A program made the translations under genes and the position numbers. 32,982 bases of DNA from Anaerostipes sp. (GTDB lineage: Bacteria > Bacillota > Clostridia > Lachnospirales > Lachnospiraceae), in assembly GCF_018381315.1 (NCBI RefSeq), contig NZ_JAGZSD010000029.1, forward strand, positions 1 to 32,982, given 5' to 3'. The notes under the pieces are model-generated. The model had not been told where the DNA came from, did not search any database, and saw only the letters and a list, made by a program, of their open reading frames with translations. Shown here one piece after another: positions 15,196 through 23,390 of this stretch; positions within the stretch are counted from its first letter, which is position 1; each line of letters begins with the position of its first letter.

Positions 15196-15251
15196 AGGCC
15201 ACTCCGTTTTTTTATTAGCTTATGAAAAACAGCACCGGCTCATGTATTCTT

Positions 15252-16556
15252 TCAGGAAAATATTTTTTTAACGATTGGCCCGGGGGTTACCTGTTCACCG
15301 GATATTGATACATTTTTCAAAAAATGCTGCCTGGCATCTTTGAGTTTTTGCCGGTCATTGGCATGAATCACTGCAAGACACTCTCCTGCCGACACCGGAT
15401 CTCCCTTTTTCTTTTGGAGTACCAGCCCCACCGAAGAATCAATCCGGCTTTCTTTTGTCTCCCGTCCTCCCCCGAGAATCAGGGAGCAGATACCGATTTC
15501 CTGTGTATTAAAAGCTGATATATAACCGCTGTCCTCTGATAGAATTTCTTCTATATAATTTGCTCTGCTGAAGTTTTCGGGCTGGTCGATCCATGACGGG
15601 TCCCCGCCCTGTGCCGCAGCAAATTCCCGGAACTTCTCAATCGCTTCTCCGCTGGAAATTTTCTGCTCCAGAATCCTTCTGGCTTCCCCGGCACTGCCGG
15701 ACTTTCCGGCCATACAGAGCATCTGAGCACCCAGCGTAAGCACAAGCTCTGTAAAGTCCTCAGGCCCCTCTCCTTTCAGTGTATCTGCAGCCTCTTTCAC
15801 TTCCAGTGCATTTCCCACTGCCCTTCCTAACGGCTGATCCATGTCGGAAATCACTGCTGCCATATTCCTTCCGGCTTTTTTTCCTATATCTATCATGGCT
15901 TTTGCCAGTTCTTCTGCGTCCTCCAAAGATTTCATAAAGGCTCCGCTGCCGCATTTTACATCCAGCAGAATCGCATCCGCTCCGGCCGCCAGCTTTTTGC
16001 TCATAATGCTGCTGGCAATCAGTGACGTCTGATCCACGGTAGCTGTCACGTCCCTGAGAGCATACAGAAGCTTATCTGCAGGAGCCAGATCCTTTGTCTG
16101 TCCCATGATAGCAATGCCCACCTCTGTCACCTGGCGCATGAACTGCTCCTCTGTCAGCGATGTACAAAAGCCAGGAATGCTTTCCAGTTTATCAATGGTC
16201 CCGCCTGTGTGTCCCAAACCTCTTCCTGACATCTTGGCCACCGGAATGCCGCAGGATGCCACCAGCGGACCCAGGGCCAGCGATGTCTTGTCTCCAACCC
16301 CTCCTGTGCTGTGCTTATCTACTTTAATGCCCGGAATTTGTGACAATTCCAGCATATCTCCGCTTTCTGCCATAGCCATGGTAAGCCGGTAAGTCTCCTG
16401 GCTGTCCATTCCCCTGAAATACACTGCCATCATCAAGGCTGACATCTGATAGTCCGGAATACTCCCATTTAAATAATTTTCTATCATCCATTGAATCTCA
16501 TCCTGCGTAAGTGAGACACCGTTTCTTTTTTTCAGAATCAAATCATACATTCTCAT
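15252..16556 (-). CDS. pdp: Pyrimidine-nucleoside phosphorylase
   Basis: Reversibly splits uridine, thymidine and deoxyuridine with phosphate to free base and (deoxy)ribose-1-phosphate, feeding nucleoside salvage. The 434-residue product has the family signature SGRGLGHTGGTIDKLESIPG (about residues 109-128), the phosphate-binding KHSTGGVGDKTSLAL near 80, and the C-terminal glycine-rich LILGGGRETKESRID. The length is typical. AAAGGAG precedes the ATG. It is transcribed away from rubrerythrin. The same fold includes thymidine phosphorylase (deoA), and substrate range cannot be settled by eye. Confidence 0.95.
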   Translation of the reverse strand: MRMYDLILKKRNGVSLTQDEIQWMIENYLNGSIPDYQMSALMMAVYFRGMDSQETYRLTMAMAESGDMLELSQIPGIKVDKHSTGGVGDKTSLALGPLVASCGIPVAKMSGRGLGHTGGTIDKLESIPGFCTSLTEEQFMRQVTEVGIAIMGQTKDLAPADKLLYALRDVTATVDQTSLIASSIMSKKLAAGADAILLDVKCGSGAFMKSLEDAEELAKAMIDIGKKAGRNMAAVISDMDQPLGRAVGNALEVKEAADTLKGEGPEDFTELVLTLGAQMLCMAGKSGSAGEARRILEQKISSGEAIEKFREFAAAQGGDPSWIDQPENFSRANYIEEILSEDSGYISAFNTQEIGICSLILGGGRETKESRIDSSVGLVLQKKKGDPVSAGECLAVIHANDRQKLKDARQHFLKNVSISGEQVTPGPIVKKIFS

Positions 16557-16625
16557 AGCGGCTGCTCCTTTCTGCGTATCATCAAAATCTTTGATATATT
16601 AGCAGCAATTGAATAATTTATCCTT

Positions 16626-16634
16626 ATTGTACCA
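16626..16634 (-). promoter_or_regulatory. Extended -10 promoter of pdp
   Basis: TGGTACAAT on the minus strand is an extended -10 element (TGn plus TACAAT), 70 bases before pdp. No good -35 is present. Confidence 0.5.
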
Positions 16635-16654
16635 TAATAATAGAAGAGTATGTA

Positions 16655-16683
16655 TTGACTTATATACATATATCTGAGATAAT
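16655..16683 (+). promoter_or_regulatory. Sigma-A promoter of rubrerythrin
   Basis: TTGACT (16655-16660), 17 bases, GATAAT (16678-16683). Expected start near 16690, about 38 bases before the gene. Confidence 0.75.
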
Positions 16684-16690
16684 AAAACAG

Positions 16691-16705
16691 TAATAATTAC
16701 TATTA
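16691..16705 (+). promoter_or_regulatory. Candidate PerR/Fur-type operator before rubrerythrin
   Basis: TAATAATTACTATTA is a 7-1-7 inverted repeat with one mismatch. It resembles the PerR box (TTATAATnATTATAA) and overlaps the expected transcription start. Rubrerythrin genes are PerR targets in clostridia. A/T-rich sequence makes chance matches possible. Confidence 0.4.
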
Positions 16706-16727
16706 TAGAATTAGGAGGTTATGTGTA

Positions 16728-17267
16728 ATGCCAAATTTAAAAGGAACAAAAACAGAACAGAACCTGATGGCTGCATATGCAGGAGAGTCACAGGCACGTA
16801 CAAAGTATGATTTTTATGCAAGCCAGGCAAAAAAAGATGGTTATGTGCAGTTCGGCAATATCTTTGCTGAAACCGCATTAAATGAAAAAGAACATGCAAA
16901 AATTTGGTTTAAGCTTTTACATGACGGAATGCCTTCCACAGAAGTTAACTTAAAAGATGCTGCTGCCGGAGAGAATTTCGAGTGGACCGATATGTATCCT
17001 ACTTTTGCAAAAGAAGCAAAGGAAGAAGGATTTGATGAGATCGCTGCACTGTTTGAGATGGTTGCTGACATTGAAAAACGCCATGATGAACGCTACCAGC
17101 AGCTGACAGAGAATATCGACAAGGGAATTGTCTACAAAAGAGAAACAGAGCAGGCATGGATCTGCACAAACTGCGGACATGTACATTACGGAACTGAAGC
17201 TCCTGAAGTCTGTCCTGTATGCGCACATCCGAAGAAATTCTTCCAGATTCATTCAGAAGACTATTAA
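16728..17267 (+). CDS. rbr: Rubrerythrin
   Basis: Rubrerythrin reduces hydrogen peroxide in anaerobes using a diiron site fed by a rubredoxin-type iron. The 179-residue product has a ferritin-like four-helix domain with the expected glutamates (AGESQAR near residue 20, NEKEHAK near 55, EKRHDERY near 117). The C-terminal rubredoxin-like domain has two Cys pairs (CTNC, CPVC, about 144 and 162). The length is typical. AGGAGG precedes the ATG. It is monocistronic between a sigma-A promoter and a terminator. Confidence 0.97.
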   Translation: MPNLKGTKTEQNLMAAYAGESQARTKYDFYASQAKKDGYVQFGNIFAETALNEKEHAKIWFKLLHDGMPSTEVNLKDAAAGENFEWTDMYPTFAKEAKEEGFDEIAALFEMVADIEKRHDERYQQLTENIDKGIVYKRETEQAWICTNCGHVHYGTEAPEVCPVCAHPKKFFQIHSEDY

Positions 17268-17294
17268 TCTTTCACTATATGCAGTTTGAAAAGA

Positions 17295-17330
17295 GGCACT
17301 GTGGATTTCAGATCCGCAGTGCCCCTTTTT
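17295..17330. terminator. Bidirectional terminator between rubrerythrin and a convergent gene
   Basis: GGCACTGTGGAT pairs with ATCCGCAGTGCC (17295-17323), with one G-U pair. T5 follows on the plus strand, and a TCTTTTC run follows on the minus strand. It serves rubrerythrin and, 5 bases past its stop, the convergent secreted-protein gene. Confidence 0.9.
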
Positions 17331-17335
17331 ATGTT

Positions 17336-18154
17336 TTAATAAAATGTCCTGATCCAGTTGTCAACCTTTTTGGCCGACGGATAAATCCTTTTTTGCTTTT
17401 TTGTCTTTACATTGATCTTATAATATCTCATGGTACTTTTGACCGGTTTAGCATAAATCAGGGATTTGTTGCTGAAGTACAGGACAGAAGCCGGACTTTT
17501 GATCTTTTTGGAAAGAACTCTGCGTCTCTTCCCCTTCAGGTCTCTGCTCACAAGCCGGTCCGTACTCTTATTGTGGGATTTATTATAGGTACACTCCAGG
17601 TAATAAATCCGTTTCCCATAAATTTTCATTCTAGCCTGATTCGCCTTTTTTGTGATACATTTTGCTTTTTTCCCATTCGTCCTGCTGACATAGATCGGCA
17701 CAGTACTGACATCGGTGGCAAAACCGTTTGTATAAAGCTTTCCGCCTGAAATCAGCATATGACGCACGTTTTTTCTCACAAGGTATTTTTTCTTTGTTTT
17801 CAGATGATAACGGTAGAGATCCTGTCCGTTCCCATATGGATAGACAGAATAATACAGCCATTTGCCGTACTCTGCCTTCACCGTCATACCGTAAGTATTC
17901 TTATGCGTCAAAAGCTTTTTCCATTTTCCCTTTTTCTTCCTGTATAAAACAGCTGACGGACTGCGGACTGCAGTCCCGCGCTCCTTAATATTGACTTTGT
18001 AACGGTGCTTCCCTACCTTGTAAATATTGCTTCCCGATAAGGCTGCATACTTTGCCTGGGCGGCCTCTGCCTGCTCCGGCGGCAGAAGGACAACGCCAAA
18101 CATTACAGCGAGCAAAACAATCATACTCCTCCGAATAATACCTTTTCTTTTCAT
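17336..18154 (-). CDS. Secreted, strongly basic protein of unknown function
   Basis: A 272-residue protein with a clear signal peptide: a basic N-terminus (KRKGIIRR), a hydrophobic core (SMIVLLAVMFGVVLL) and a likely cut after AEA near residue 32. The mature part is very rich in lysine, arginine and tyrosine, and repeats short beta-type blocks: KWLYYSVYPYGNGQDLYRYH, KIYGKRIYYLECTYN, and SLIYAKPVKSTMRYYKINVK. Each pairs a GK-x-LYY/IYY strand with a K-rich turn. This resembles the DUF5050-like, propeller-type repeats of clostridial exported proteins. No catalytic motif is visible. It could bind acidic wall polymers; that is inference. Confidence 0.75.
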   Translation of the reverse strand: MKRKGIIRRSMIVLLAVMFGVVLLPPEQAEAAQAKYAALSGSNIYKVGKHRYKVNIKERGTAVRSPSAVLYRKKKGKWKKLLTHKNTYGMTVKAEYGKWLYYSVYPYGNGQDLYRYHLKTKKKYLVRKNVRHMLISGGKLYTNGFATDVSTVPIYVSRTNGKKAKCITKKANQARMKIYGKRIYYLECTYNKSHNKSTDRLVSRDLKGKRRRVLSKKIKSPASVLYFSNKSLIYAKPVKSTMRYYKINVKTKKQKRIYPSAKKVDNWIRTFY

Positions 18155-18372
18155 ACTTTCACCAGCCCTTCAGAATAAAATAGGGAATTCCCTATGCAAG
18201 AACAAAGTGGACGAGCCACCTCATCTCCCCAACCTCTCACTCTTTGAGGGGCTTGTTCACTTTGCGCGCCAAATGTGATTTGCCAAAGGCAAATAGATTC
18301 CTTGCGCATTTGTGCGCATCCTGCATGGAGTGCTTTTTATTTCATGGGACGCACTTCCCCATGAAATAAAAA
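18155..18372. repeat. Hairpin-rich spacer: four or five inverted repeats in a row
   Basis: No gene is visible. In order: ATAGGGAATTCCCTAT (18180-18195, perfect palindrome); a stem of about 19 pairs between 18203-18223 and 18245-18264 (CAAAGTG...CACTTTG at its base); ATTTGCCAAAGGCAAAT (18278-18294); TGCGCATTTGTGCGCA (18303-18318); and a stem of about 19 bp between 18330-18348 and 18358-18377 (core TTTTTATTTCATGGG/CCCATGAAATAAAAA). In the second stem the two imperfect positions are G-U pairs if the plus strand is transcribed but A-C mismatches on the minus strand. That hints at a plus-strand RNA. Confidence 0.6.
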
Positions 18373-18401
18373 GGCACAGAGGAGTTCTGCTCCTTTGTGC
18401 C
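18368..18401 (-). terminator. Terminator of the Thr/Glu-rich lipoprotein gene
   Basis: On the minus strand, GGCACAAAGGAG pairs with CTCCTCTGTGCC (18373-18401) around a 5-base loop, followed by T5. It lies 7 bases past the stop codon. Its second arm and T-run are shared with the last inverted repeat of the neighbouring spacer. Confidence 0.88.
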
Positions 18402-18408
18402 TTAATCA

Positions 18409-18867
18409 TTACCTTTTCTTTACAGACAGCATCTGCATGTTAGCCTGCCCTTCCAAAGCTCCGTAAGTAAAAGAAATCTTTGTTCCGGGTTCCATATCAT
18501 TGAGTGCATCCATGACCTTCTCATCTTCAATGATGAACGTCTTATACTCTCCGTTTGACATCTCAACTTCAACAGAATTGCTGTCACCGAAACCATTGTA
18601 TACACCAGTTGCACTGACCGGCTTCTTCGCCTCATCTTTTTTGTCTGCGATGGTTGCTTCAGTTGTAGACTTTGATGTGGCAGCAGTCGTAGCCTCAGTC
18701 TCTTCGGTAGCTACCGTAGACACCTCATCGCTCTCTGCAGTTGCCTCGGTCTCAGCTGTTGTAGTCTCTGTGGCAGCTTCAGAGCTTGGGCTCTTTTTGC
18801 CGCAGGCCATCAGGCTTACAGCTCCGATCATCAGGATACAGGTTATAAGTAAATATTTTTTTCTCAT
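18409..18867 (-). CDS. Lipoprotein with Thr/Glu/Ala-rich linker
   Basis: A 152-residue protein with a lipoprotein signal (KKYLLITCILMIGAVSLMAC, lipobox cysteine near residue 22). Next is a linker of about 60 residues made almost only of Ala, Thr, Glu and Ser, and then a small C-terminal domain of about 60 residues (GVYNGFGDSNSVEVEMSNGE through GTKISFTYGALEGQANMQML). The domain looks like a compact beta barrel, perhaps OB-like, displayed away from the membrane. The start at 18867 is supported by GGAGGAAG; the longer frame from 18909 is not. Function is unknown. Confidence 0.82.
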   Translation of the reverse strand: MRKKYLLITCILMIGAVSLMACGKKSPSSEAATETTTAETEATAESDEVSTVATEETEATTAATSKSTTEATIADKKDEAKKPVSATGVYNGFGDSNSVEVEMSNGEYKTFIIEDEKVMDALNDMEPGTKISFTYGALEGQANMQMLSVKKR

Positions 18868-18958
18868 AATAGACTTCCTCCAATTGTACTTCTGTAATAT
18901 TTGTAACATTTAGATTAGTACCAGTATACTTCATTTTTTTCTGAATTACAAGACGATA

Positions 18959-18987
18959 TCATATCCGGCATCCCGGGCACATACAAT
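18959..18987 (+). promoter_or_regulatory. Candidate sigma-E (mother-cell) promoter of the CotS-like gene
   Basis: TCATATC (18959-18965), 14 bases, CATACAAT (18980-18987). The -10 matches the sigma-E consensus CATACAnT fully and the spacing is right for sigma-E. It sits 29 bases before the CotS-like start codon, fitting a coat gene expressed in the mother cell. Confidence 0.6.
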
Positions 18988-19016
18988 TAGAGGTAGAACT
19001 TTGAGGAGGGCATATT

Positions 19017-19991
19017 GTGAACGACAAATACAAAATACTTTTAGATCAGTATGATATGCATATTGATTATTTAAAAAGAGGCCGCGGCGAAATCATCTGC
19101 GGCACTGATCAGGGGTTATTTGCCCTGTCTGCTACGAAACTGTCCGAAGAGCGTCTGGCTGTCGAACATCAATGGAAAAATGAATTGATGGACCAGGGAT
19201 TTACTAAGATTGACCAATATATAGTAAACAAAGAACATGAATTTATTTCCTATGATAAATACTATGAACCTTTTGTTATGAGAAGGACTTACAATGGTAC
19301 AGAATGCAATATCCACTCTCCTTCCGATTTATCCTCGGCATGCAGGAATCTGGCCTCCTTTCACCGGATTTCCGGCAAGATTCCTTACCGTGCAGATTAC
19401 GGGACGCCCCATCTGTCTCTGACAAAACACTATGATCAGCGGCGGCGGGAACTTAAGAGCATCTGGAAATATATCGGAAGCAGAAAAAACAAAGGGGATT
19501 TTGAGTATTTGTTTCTGAAGGAAATTCAGTCTTTCTGGAAACAGCTTGAGGAATCCTCATCCAAGATGAAAGAACTGACCGGTCTGAAAGAAGGGTGGTG
19601 CCACGGCTCTTATAATCAGCACAATGTACTGATAGGGCCCCACGGAACTGCAACTCTTCATTTTGAGCATTTTTACTATGGCTATCCGCTCACTGACCTT
19701 TATTATTTTATCAGGAAGGCCCTGGAGAAAAATGATTATCAGTTCAGTATCTGCGAGACTATGCTGAAGGGCTATAACAAAGTACAGCGTCTGACAATGA
19801 ATGATTATTCTTTCCTGTACGTTTTATTTTTATACCCTGAAAAACTCTGGAAAATCTCAAATCAGTACATGAATCATAAAAAACACTGGGTATCTCCAAG
19901 ATATCTCAATAAGCTTCAGGATATTGTTGATTTAAAAGAAAAAAGAGAGAAATTTCTTTTACAATATCACAATTTTTATAATGTTTTTTAG
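19017..19991 (+). CDS. CotS-like spore coat protein with a degenerate kinase fold
   Basis: A 324-residue protein recognisable as the CotS/aminoglycoside-phosphotransferase-like family by overall pattern: an N-terminal KLSEERLAVEHQWKNELMDQ helix, a mid-protein ACRNLASFHRISG, and WCHGSYNQHNVLI with TATLHFEHFYYGYPLTDLYY downstream. In active members these last two are HGDxxxxN and a D-F-D/E metal loop. Here the first aspartate is serine (residue 198) and the second is histidine (residue 215), so phosphotransfer is unlikely. It starts at a GTG behind GAGGAGG. A sigma-E type promoter lies upstream. A structural role in the coat is inferred. Confidence 0.82.
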   Translation: MNDKYKILLDQYDMHIDYLKRGRGEIICGTDQGLFALSATKLSEERLAVEHQWKNELMDQGFTKIDQYIVNKEHEFISYDKYYEPFVMRRTYNGTECNIHSPSDLSSACRNLASFHRISGKIPYRADYGTPHLSLTKHYDQRRRELKSIWKYIGSRKNKGDFEYLFLKEIQSFWKQLEESSSKMKELTGLKEGWCHGSYNQHNVLIGPHGTATLHFEHFYYGYPLTDLYYFIRKALEKNDYQFSICETMLKGYNKVQRLTMNDYSFLYVLFLYPEKLWKISNQYMNHKKHWVSPRYLNKLQDIVDLKEKREKFLLQYHNFYNVF

Positions 19992-20045
19992 CCCCAGATA
20001 AGTTATAATAAAACATAAGGAAAAACGTAAAGGAGGAGCACCACT

Positions 20046-21770
20046 ATGAACTATCAGGAAACATATCAGGAATGGCTTAATAATCCATATTTTGATGAAT
20101 CTACCAAAGAGGAACTCAGAAACATTCAGGGTGATGACAATGAGATCAAAGAGCGTTTTTACGCTGATCTGGCTTTTGGAACAGCAGGACTCCGCGGGAT
20201 CATCGGTGCCGGCATCAACCGTATGAATATCTATGTGGTCCGCAAGGCTACCCAAGGGCTTGCAGACTATATCCTGGAACAGGGCACTGACAAAAAACGC
20301 GTAGCGATTGCTTTTGATTCCCGGCATATGTCTCCGGAATTTGCCAATGAAGCAGCTCTGTGCCTGGCGGCAAACGGCATTAAGGCTTTTATTTTTGAGT
20401 CTCTCCGTCCGACGCCGGAACTGTCCTTTGCAGTACGTTATTATAACTGCATTGCCGGAATCAATATCACTGCCAGCCATAATCCTCCGGAATACAACGG
20501 CTACAAAGTATACTGGGAGGACGGTGCACAGTTTACGCCTCCTCATGATAAAGGGGTTACCGCGAAGGTTAATGCTATTACAGATATCTCTAAGGTTAAA
20601 ACCATGTCCAAGGATGATGCGGTCAAGGCCGGTTTATACGAAGTCATCGGCGCTGAAGTGGATGATGCTTACATCGCCGAGGTGGAAAAGCAAGTACATA
20701 ATCAGGATGCAATCGACCAGATGGCATCTAAATTAAAGATCGTCTATACTCCTCTGCATGGAACAGGAAATCTTCCTGTACGCCGCGTGCTCAAGGATCT
20801 GGGATTCCAGAATGTCTATGTAGTTCCGGAGCAGGAACTTCCGGACGGAGACTTCCCGACGGTCAGCTATCCGAATCCTGAGTCCAAAGAAGCTTTTGAG
20901 CTTGGATTGGCCCTTGCAAAAGAAAAAGATGCGGACCTTGTTCTGGCAACAGATCCTGATGCAGACCGTCTGGGTGTCTATGTAAAAGATGCCAAGACCG
21001 GAGACTATATCGCACTGACCGGAAACATGTCCGGTTCTCTTCTGTGCGAGTACGTTTTGAGCCAGAAAAAGGCTGCCAGCGGCTCTCTGCCGGATGACGG
21101 AGCCGTAGTTAAATCCATTGTCACAACCAATCTGGTAGATGCAGTAGCCCAGGGCTACGGAGTGGACTTGATCGAAGTGCTCACCGGATTTAAATTCATC
21201 GGCCAGCAGATGCTGAATTTTGAAAACAGCGGCAAAGGAACCTACCTGTTCGGCCTGGAAGAAAGCTACGGATGCCTGATCGGCACCTACGCCCGTGATA
21301 AGGACGCTGTATCTGCAACTGTTGCCCTCTGTGAAGCTGCTGCTTATTACATGACTCAGGGCAAGACTTTATGGGATGCCATGACCGACATGTATGAAAC
21401 ATACGGCTACTATTTGGATAAAGTCAAAGCACTGGAATTTGCAGGCCTTGACGGAGCTGAAAAGATTCAGAATATGCTGAAATCCCTAAGGGAGAACCCG
21501 CCGAAGGAGATCGGAGGACTCAAAGTGCTTAAGTCCCGTGATTATCAAAGTGATGAGATCGTGGATCTTGAAACTGGAGAGACCACTCCAACAGGACTTC
21601 CTTCTTCCAATGTTCTTTACTATGAACTGGAAGACAATGCATGGCTGTGCGTACGTCCTTCCGGAACAGAACCGAAGATCAAATTCTACTACGGCGTTAA
21701 AGGATCTTCCATGGAAGATGCAGAAAACATCGGCAAAAAGATGGAGACATGGGTGGGACAGTTCTCATAA
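20046..21770 (+). CDS. pgcA: Phosphoglucomutase/phosphomannomutase (alpha-D-phosphohexomutase)
   Basis: Interconverts glucose-1-phosphate and glucose-6-phosphate (or the mannose equivalents), linking glycolysis to wall and polysaccharide precursors. The 574-residue product has all four domain signatures: the phosphoserine loop GINITASHNPPEYNGYK (about 136-152), the metal loop ATDPDADRLGVY, the sugar loop GLEESYG, and the phosphate-binding RPSGTEPKIKFYY near the C-terminus. The length matches the Bacillus PgcA type. AAAGGAGG precedes the ATG. TATAAT at 20004-20009 is a possible -10. A terminator follows. Preferred sugar cannot be decided by eye. Confidence 0.95.
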   Translation: MNYQETYQEWLNNPYFDESTKEELRNIQGDDNEIKERFYADLAFGTAGLRGIIGAGINRMNIYVVRKATQGLADYILEQGTDKKRVAIAFDSRHMSPEFANEAALCLAANGIKAFIFESLRPTPELSFAVRYYNCIAGINITASHNPPEYNGYKVYWEDGAQFTPPHDKGVTAKVNAITDISKVKTMSKDDAVKAGLYEVIGAEVDDAYIAEVEKQVHNQDAIDQMASKLKIVYTPLHGTGNLPVRRVLKDLGFQNVYVVPEQELPDGDFPTVSYPNPESKEAFELGLALAKEKDADLVLATDPDADRLGVYVKDAKTGDYIALTGNMSGSLLCEYVLSQKKAASGSLPDDGAVVKSIVTTNLVDAVAQGYGVDLIEVLTGFKFIGQQMLNFENSGKGTYLFGLEESYGCLIGTYARDKDAVSATVALCEAAAYYMTQGKTLWDAMTDMYETYGYYLDKVKALEFAGLDGAEKIQNMLKSLRENPPKEIGGLKVLKSRDYQSDEIVDLETGETTPTGLPSSNVLYYELEDNAWLCVRPSGTEPKIKFYYGVKGSSMEDAENIGKKMETWVGQFS

Positions 21771-21803
21771 TGTTTCCACAGTATGTATAAGACATTATTT
21801 AAG

Positions 21804-21834
21804 ACCGGAGCAGGGATTTCCTGCTCCGGTTTTT
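21804..21834 (+). terminator. Terminator after the phosphohexomutase gene
   Basis: ACCGGAGCAGG pairs with CCTGCTCCGGT around a 5-base loop, followed by T4-A-T. It lies 33 bases past the stop. Confidence 0.9.
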
Positions 21835-21935
21835 ATATGCTCTGCCTTTGCAGGCCTGCTTTGTTCTTCCCTGCAGATGTGATAAAATAATTATAAAGAA
21901 ACCCTTTCACCAGCATTGCAGACAGGAGATTTATT

Positions 21936-23357
21936 ATGGGCGGATATCAAATAAAAGTTATCATAAAAGAAAGCAGGCCCCCGGTTTGGAGGCGTCTCAC
22001 AGTGCCGGACCAGATCCCTTTTTCAGGCCTGCACGAAATCATTCAGACTGTATTTCAAAAGTCCGGACACTGTCTCTTCCGTTTTGAGGTTCCTGCCCCG
22101 CACAGGAAAATAACCGGCGAATCCGAGCTGATTGATTCTTATCTGCGCGGAAATTCATCCATCAGCTACACATGTATCTTAAAAGGGAAGACAGATTTTA
22201 AAATTGAGGTTGAAAAGATACTGCCAGACTACAGCAGCCGTTTTCCTGCTGTCATAAAGTATAAAGGCAGCTTTTTATCCGGCTTGGATGCCGGTGACAT
22301 CAACCGTCTTCTGCAGAATAATCTCTGCTTTTCTGCTGATGGCACCAAACTGTCTCCGGAATCCCGGAAGAAAAAAATAGAGGATATCTCTGCAGACTGC
22401 CCGGCAGATTCTCTGGCAGACGTCTACCGTCAGTACACGAAAGAGGATCTTCTGGAGATCGCACATATCCATCGTCTGGAACAGTGCACCCAGATGGAAA
22501 AAAGCACGCTGGCTTCTTATCTTTCCGAGTATGTTCTGCAGCCAGGCGCTATGGAAGACTTCTTTCTGACCCTGACAGATCTGGAAATTCAGGCATTTGA
22601 GGCCGCATTGGAAGGCTATTTTCCGATTGACGACGAAGACATATTTGACGCGTTCCTTGACGGAGGGTACTGTGCCGTTGATGAAGACAATGAAATCTAC
22701 CTTCCGCCTGACACAGCGGCAGCCTATCTGGTTATGAATACAGAGGGTTTCCGCAGCCGCAGGGAACATATATGGAAACAAATCCAGTACTGCTACTACT
22801 GTGTCAGCATTTACGGGGCCGCTCCCCTGAGCCTGATTGCAGATCTGTACAATGCATATGAAGAACACCGGATCACGCAGAAGGACTTGATCAATCTCTA
22901 CTTTCTCCCTTCTCCCCATGCCTACAGCTTTGGCTATCACGACCGGATGTTTGTGGATGCTATGCTTCTTGAGGACCCAAATCTTCTTGAGGATATTATA
23001 TCCATTCAAAAAGACTACGCATACTATCATCCTTCCAGGGAAGAAATCACACTGGATAATTCAGAACCCGACTCTGCTGCTTTATCCTTCACCTCCTATC
23101 TGGTTGACGAATTAGGTTTTCAGATTCCGGAAGCCTCTGACCTGACAAGAAGAATCTCCTATATTATGAAGGTCGGGGCAGATCCGGAGCATATTTTTGA
23201 AATGCTTCAGAAAGGCGACGTTGTCTTCGCAGACCAGGCCCAGGCAGATACATTTGCCGAAAAAATGATGGATCTCTATGTAGATACACGCCTTTTTATA
23301 GCCTCCGGCCACACTCCTGCAGAGCTTGACCAGATGGAGCATCAGGAAAATTCCTGA
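21936..23357 (+). CDS. pRiA4b ORF-3 family protein
   Basis: A 473-residue protein. Residues 1-130 match the plasmid pRiA4b ORF-3 domain, with YQIKVIIKESRPPVWRRLTV, followed by LHEIIQTVF and HCLFRFEV, although the family's usual aromatic residues are partly changed. A helical middle region (YTKEDLLEIAHIHRLEQCTQ) resembles a Rho-N/SAP-type helix pair. The C-terminal 250 residues are helical and acidic and end in SGHTPAELDQ, a phrase often seen in SEC-C/YecA-type proteins, but no zinc-binding C-terminus follows. Despite the family name, nothing here is plasmid-like. Function is unknown. AGGAGA precedes the ATG. Confidence 0.8.
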   Translation: MGGYQIKVIIKESRPPVWRRLTVPDQIPFSGLHEIIQTVFQKSGHCLFRFEVPAPHRKITGESELIDSYLRGNSSISYTCILKGKTDFKIEVEKILPDYSSRFPAVIKYKGSFLSGLDAGDINRLLQNNLCFSADGTKLSPESRKKKIEDISADCPADSLADVYRQYTKEDLLEIAHIHRLEQCTQMEKSTLASYLSEYVLQPGAMEDFFLTLTDLEIQAFEAALEGYFPIDDEDIFDAFLDGGYCAVDEDNEIYLPPDTAAAYLVMNTEGFRSRREHIWKQIQYCYYCVSIYGAAPLSLIADLYNAYEEHRITQKDLINLYFLPSPHAYSFGYHDRMFVDAMLLEDPNLLEDIISIQKDYAYYHPSREEITLDNSEPDSAALSFTSYLVDELGFQIPEASDLTRRISYIMKVGADPEHIFEMLQKGDVVFADQAQADTFAEKMMDLYVDTRLFIASGHTPAELDQMEHQENS

Positions 23358-23390
23358 CAACGTTCACCTTTTTAAAATTACAAAAGTTTC

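Noticed and set aside
15196..15251. Terminator between pdp and the PrcB-like lipoprotein
   Set aside because: There is a T-rich run, but no stable stem precedes it.
18155..18408. CRISPR array or tRNA cluster
   Set aside because: The repeats are different inverted repeats, not identical direct repeats with spacers. No tRNA cloverleaf or T-loop sequence was found here or elsewhere.
19959..20546. 195-codon minus-strand open frame
   Set aside because: Antisense to the phosphohexomutase and the end of the CotS-like gene. No motif or start signal.
22275..23030. 251-codon minus-strand open frame
   Set aside because: Antisense to the pRiA4b ORF-3 family gene, cysteine-rich and without motif or ribosome binding site.
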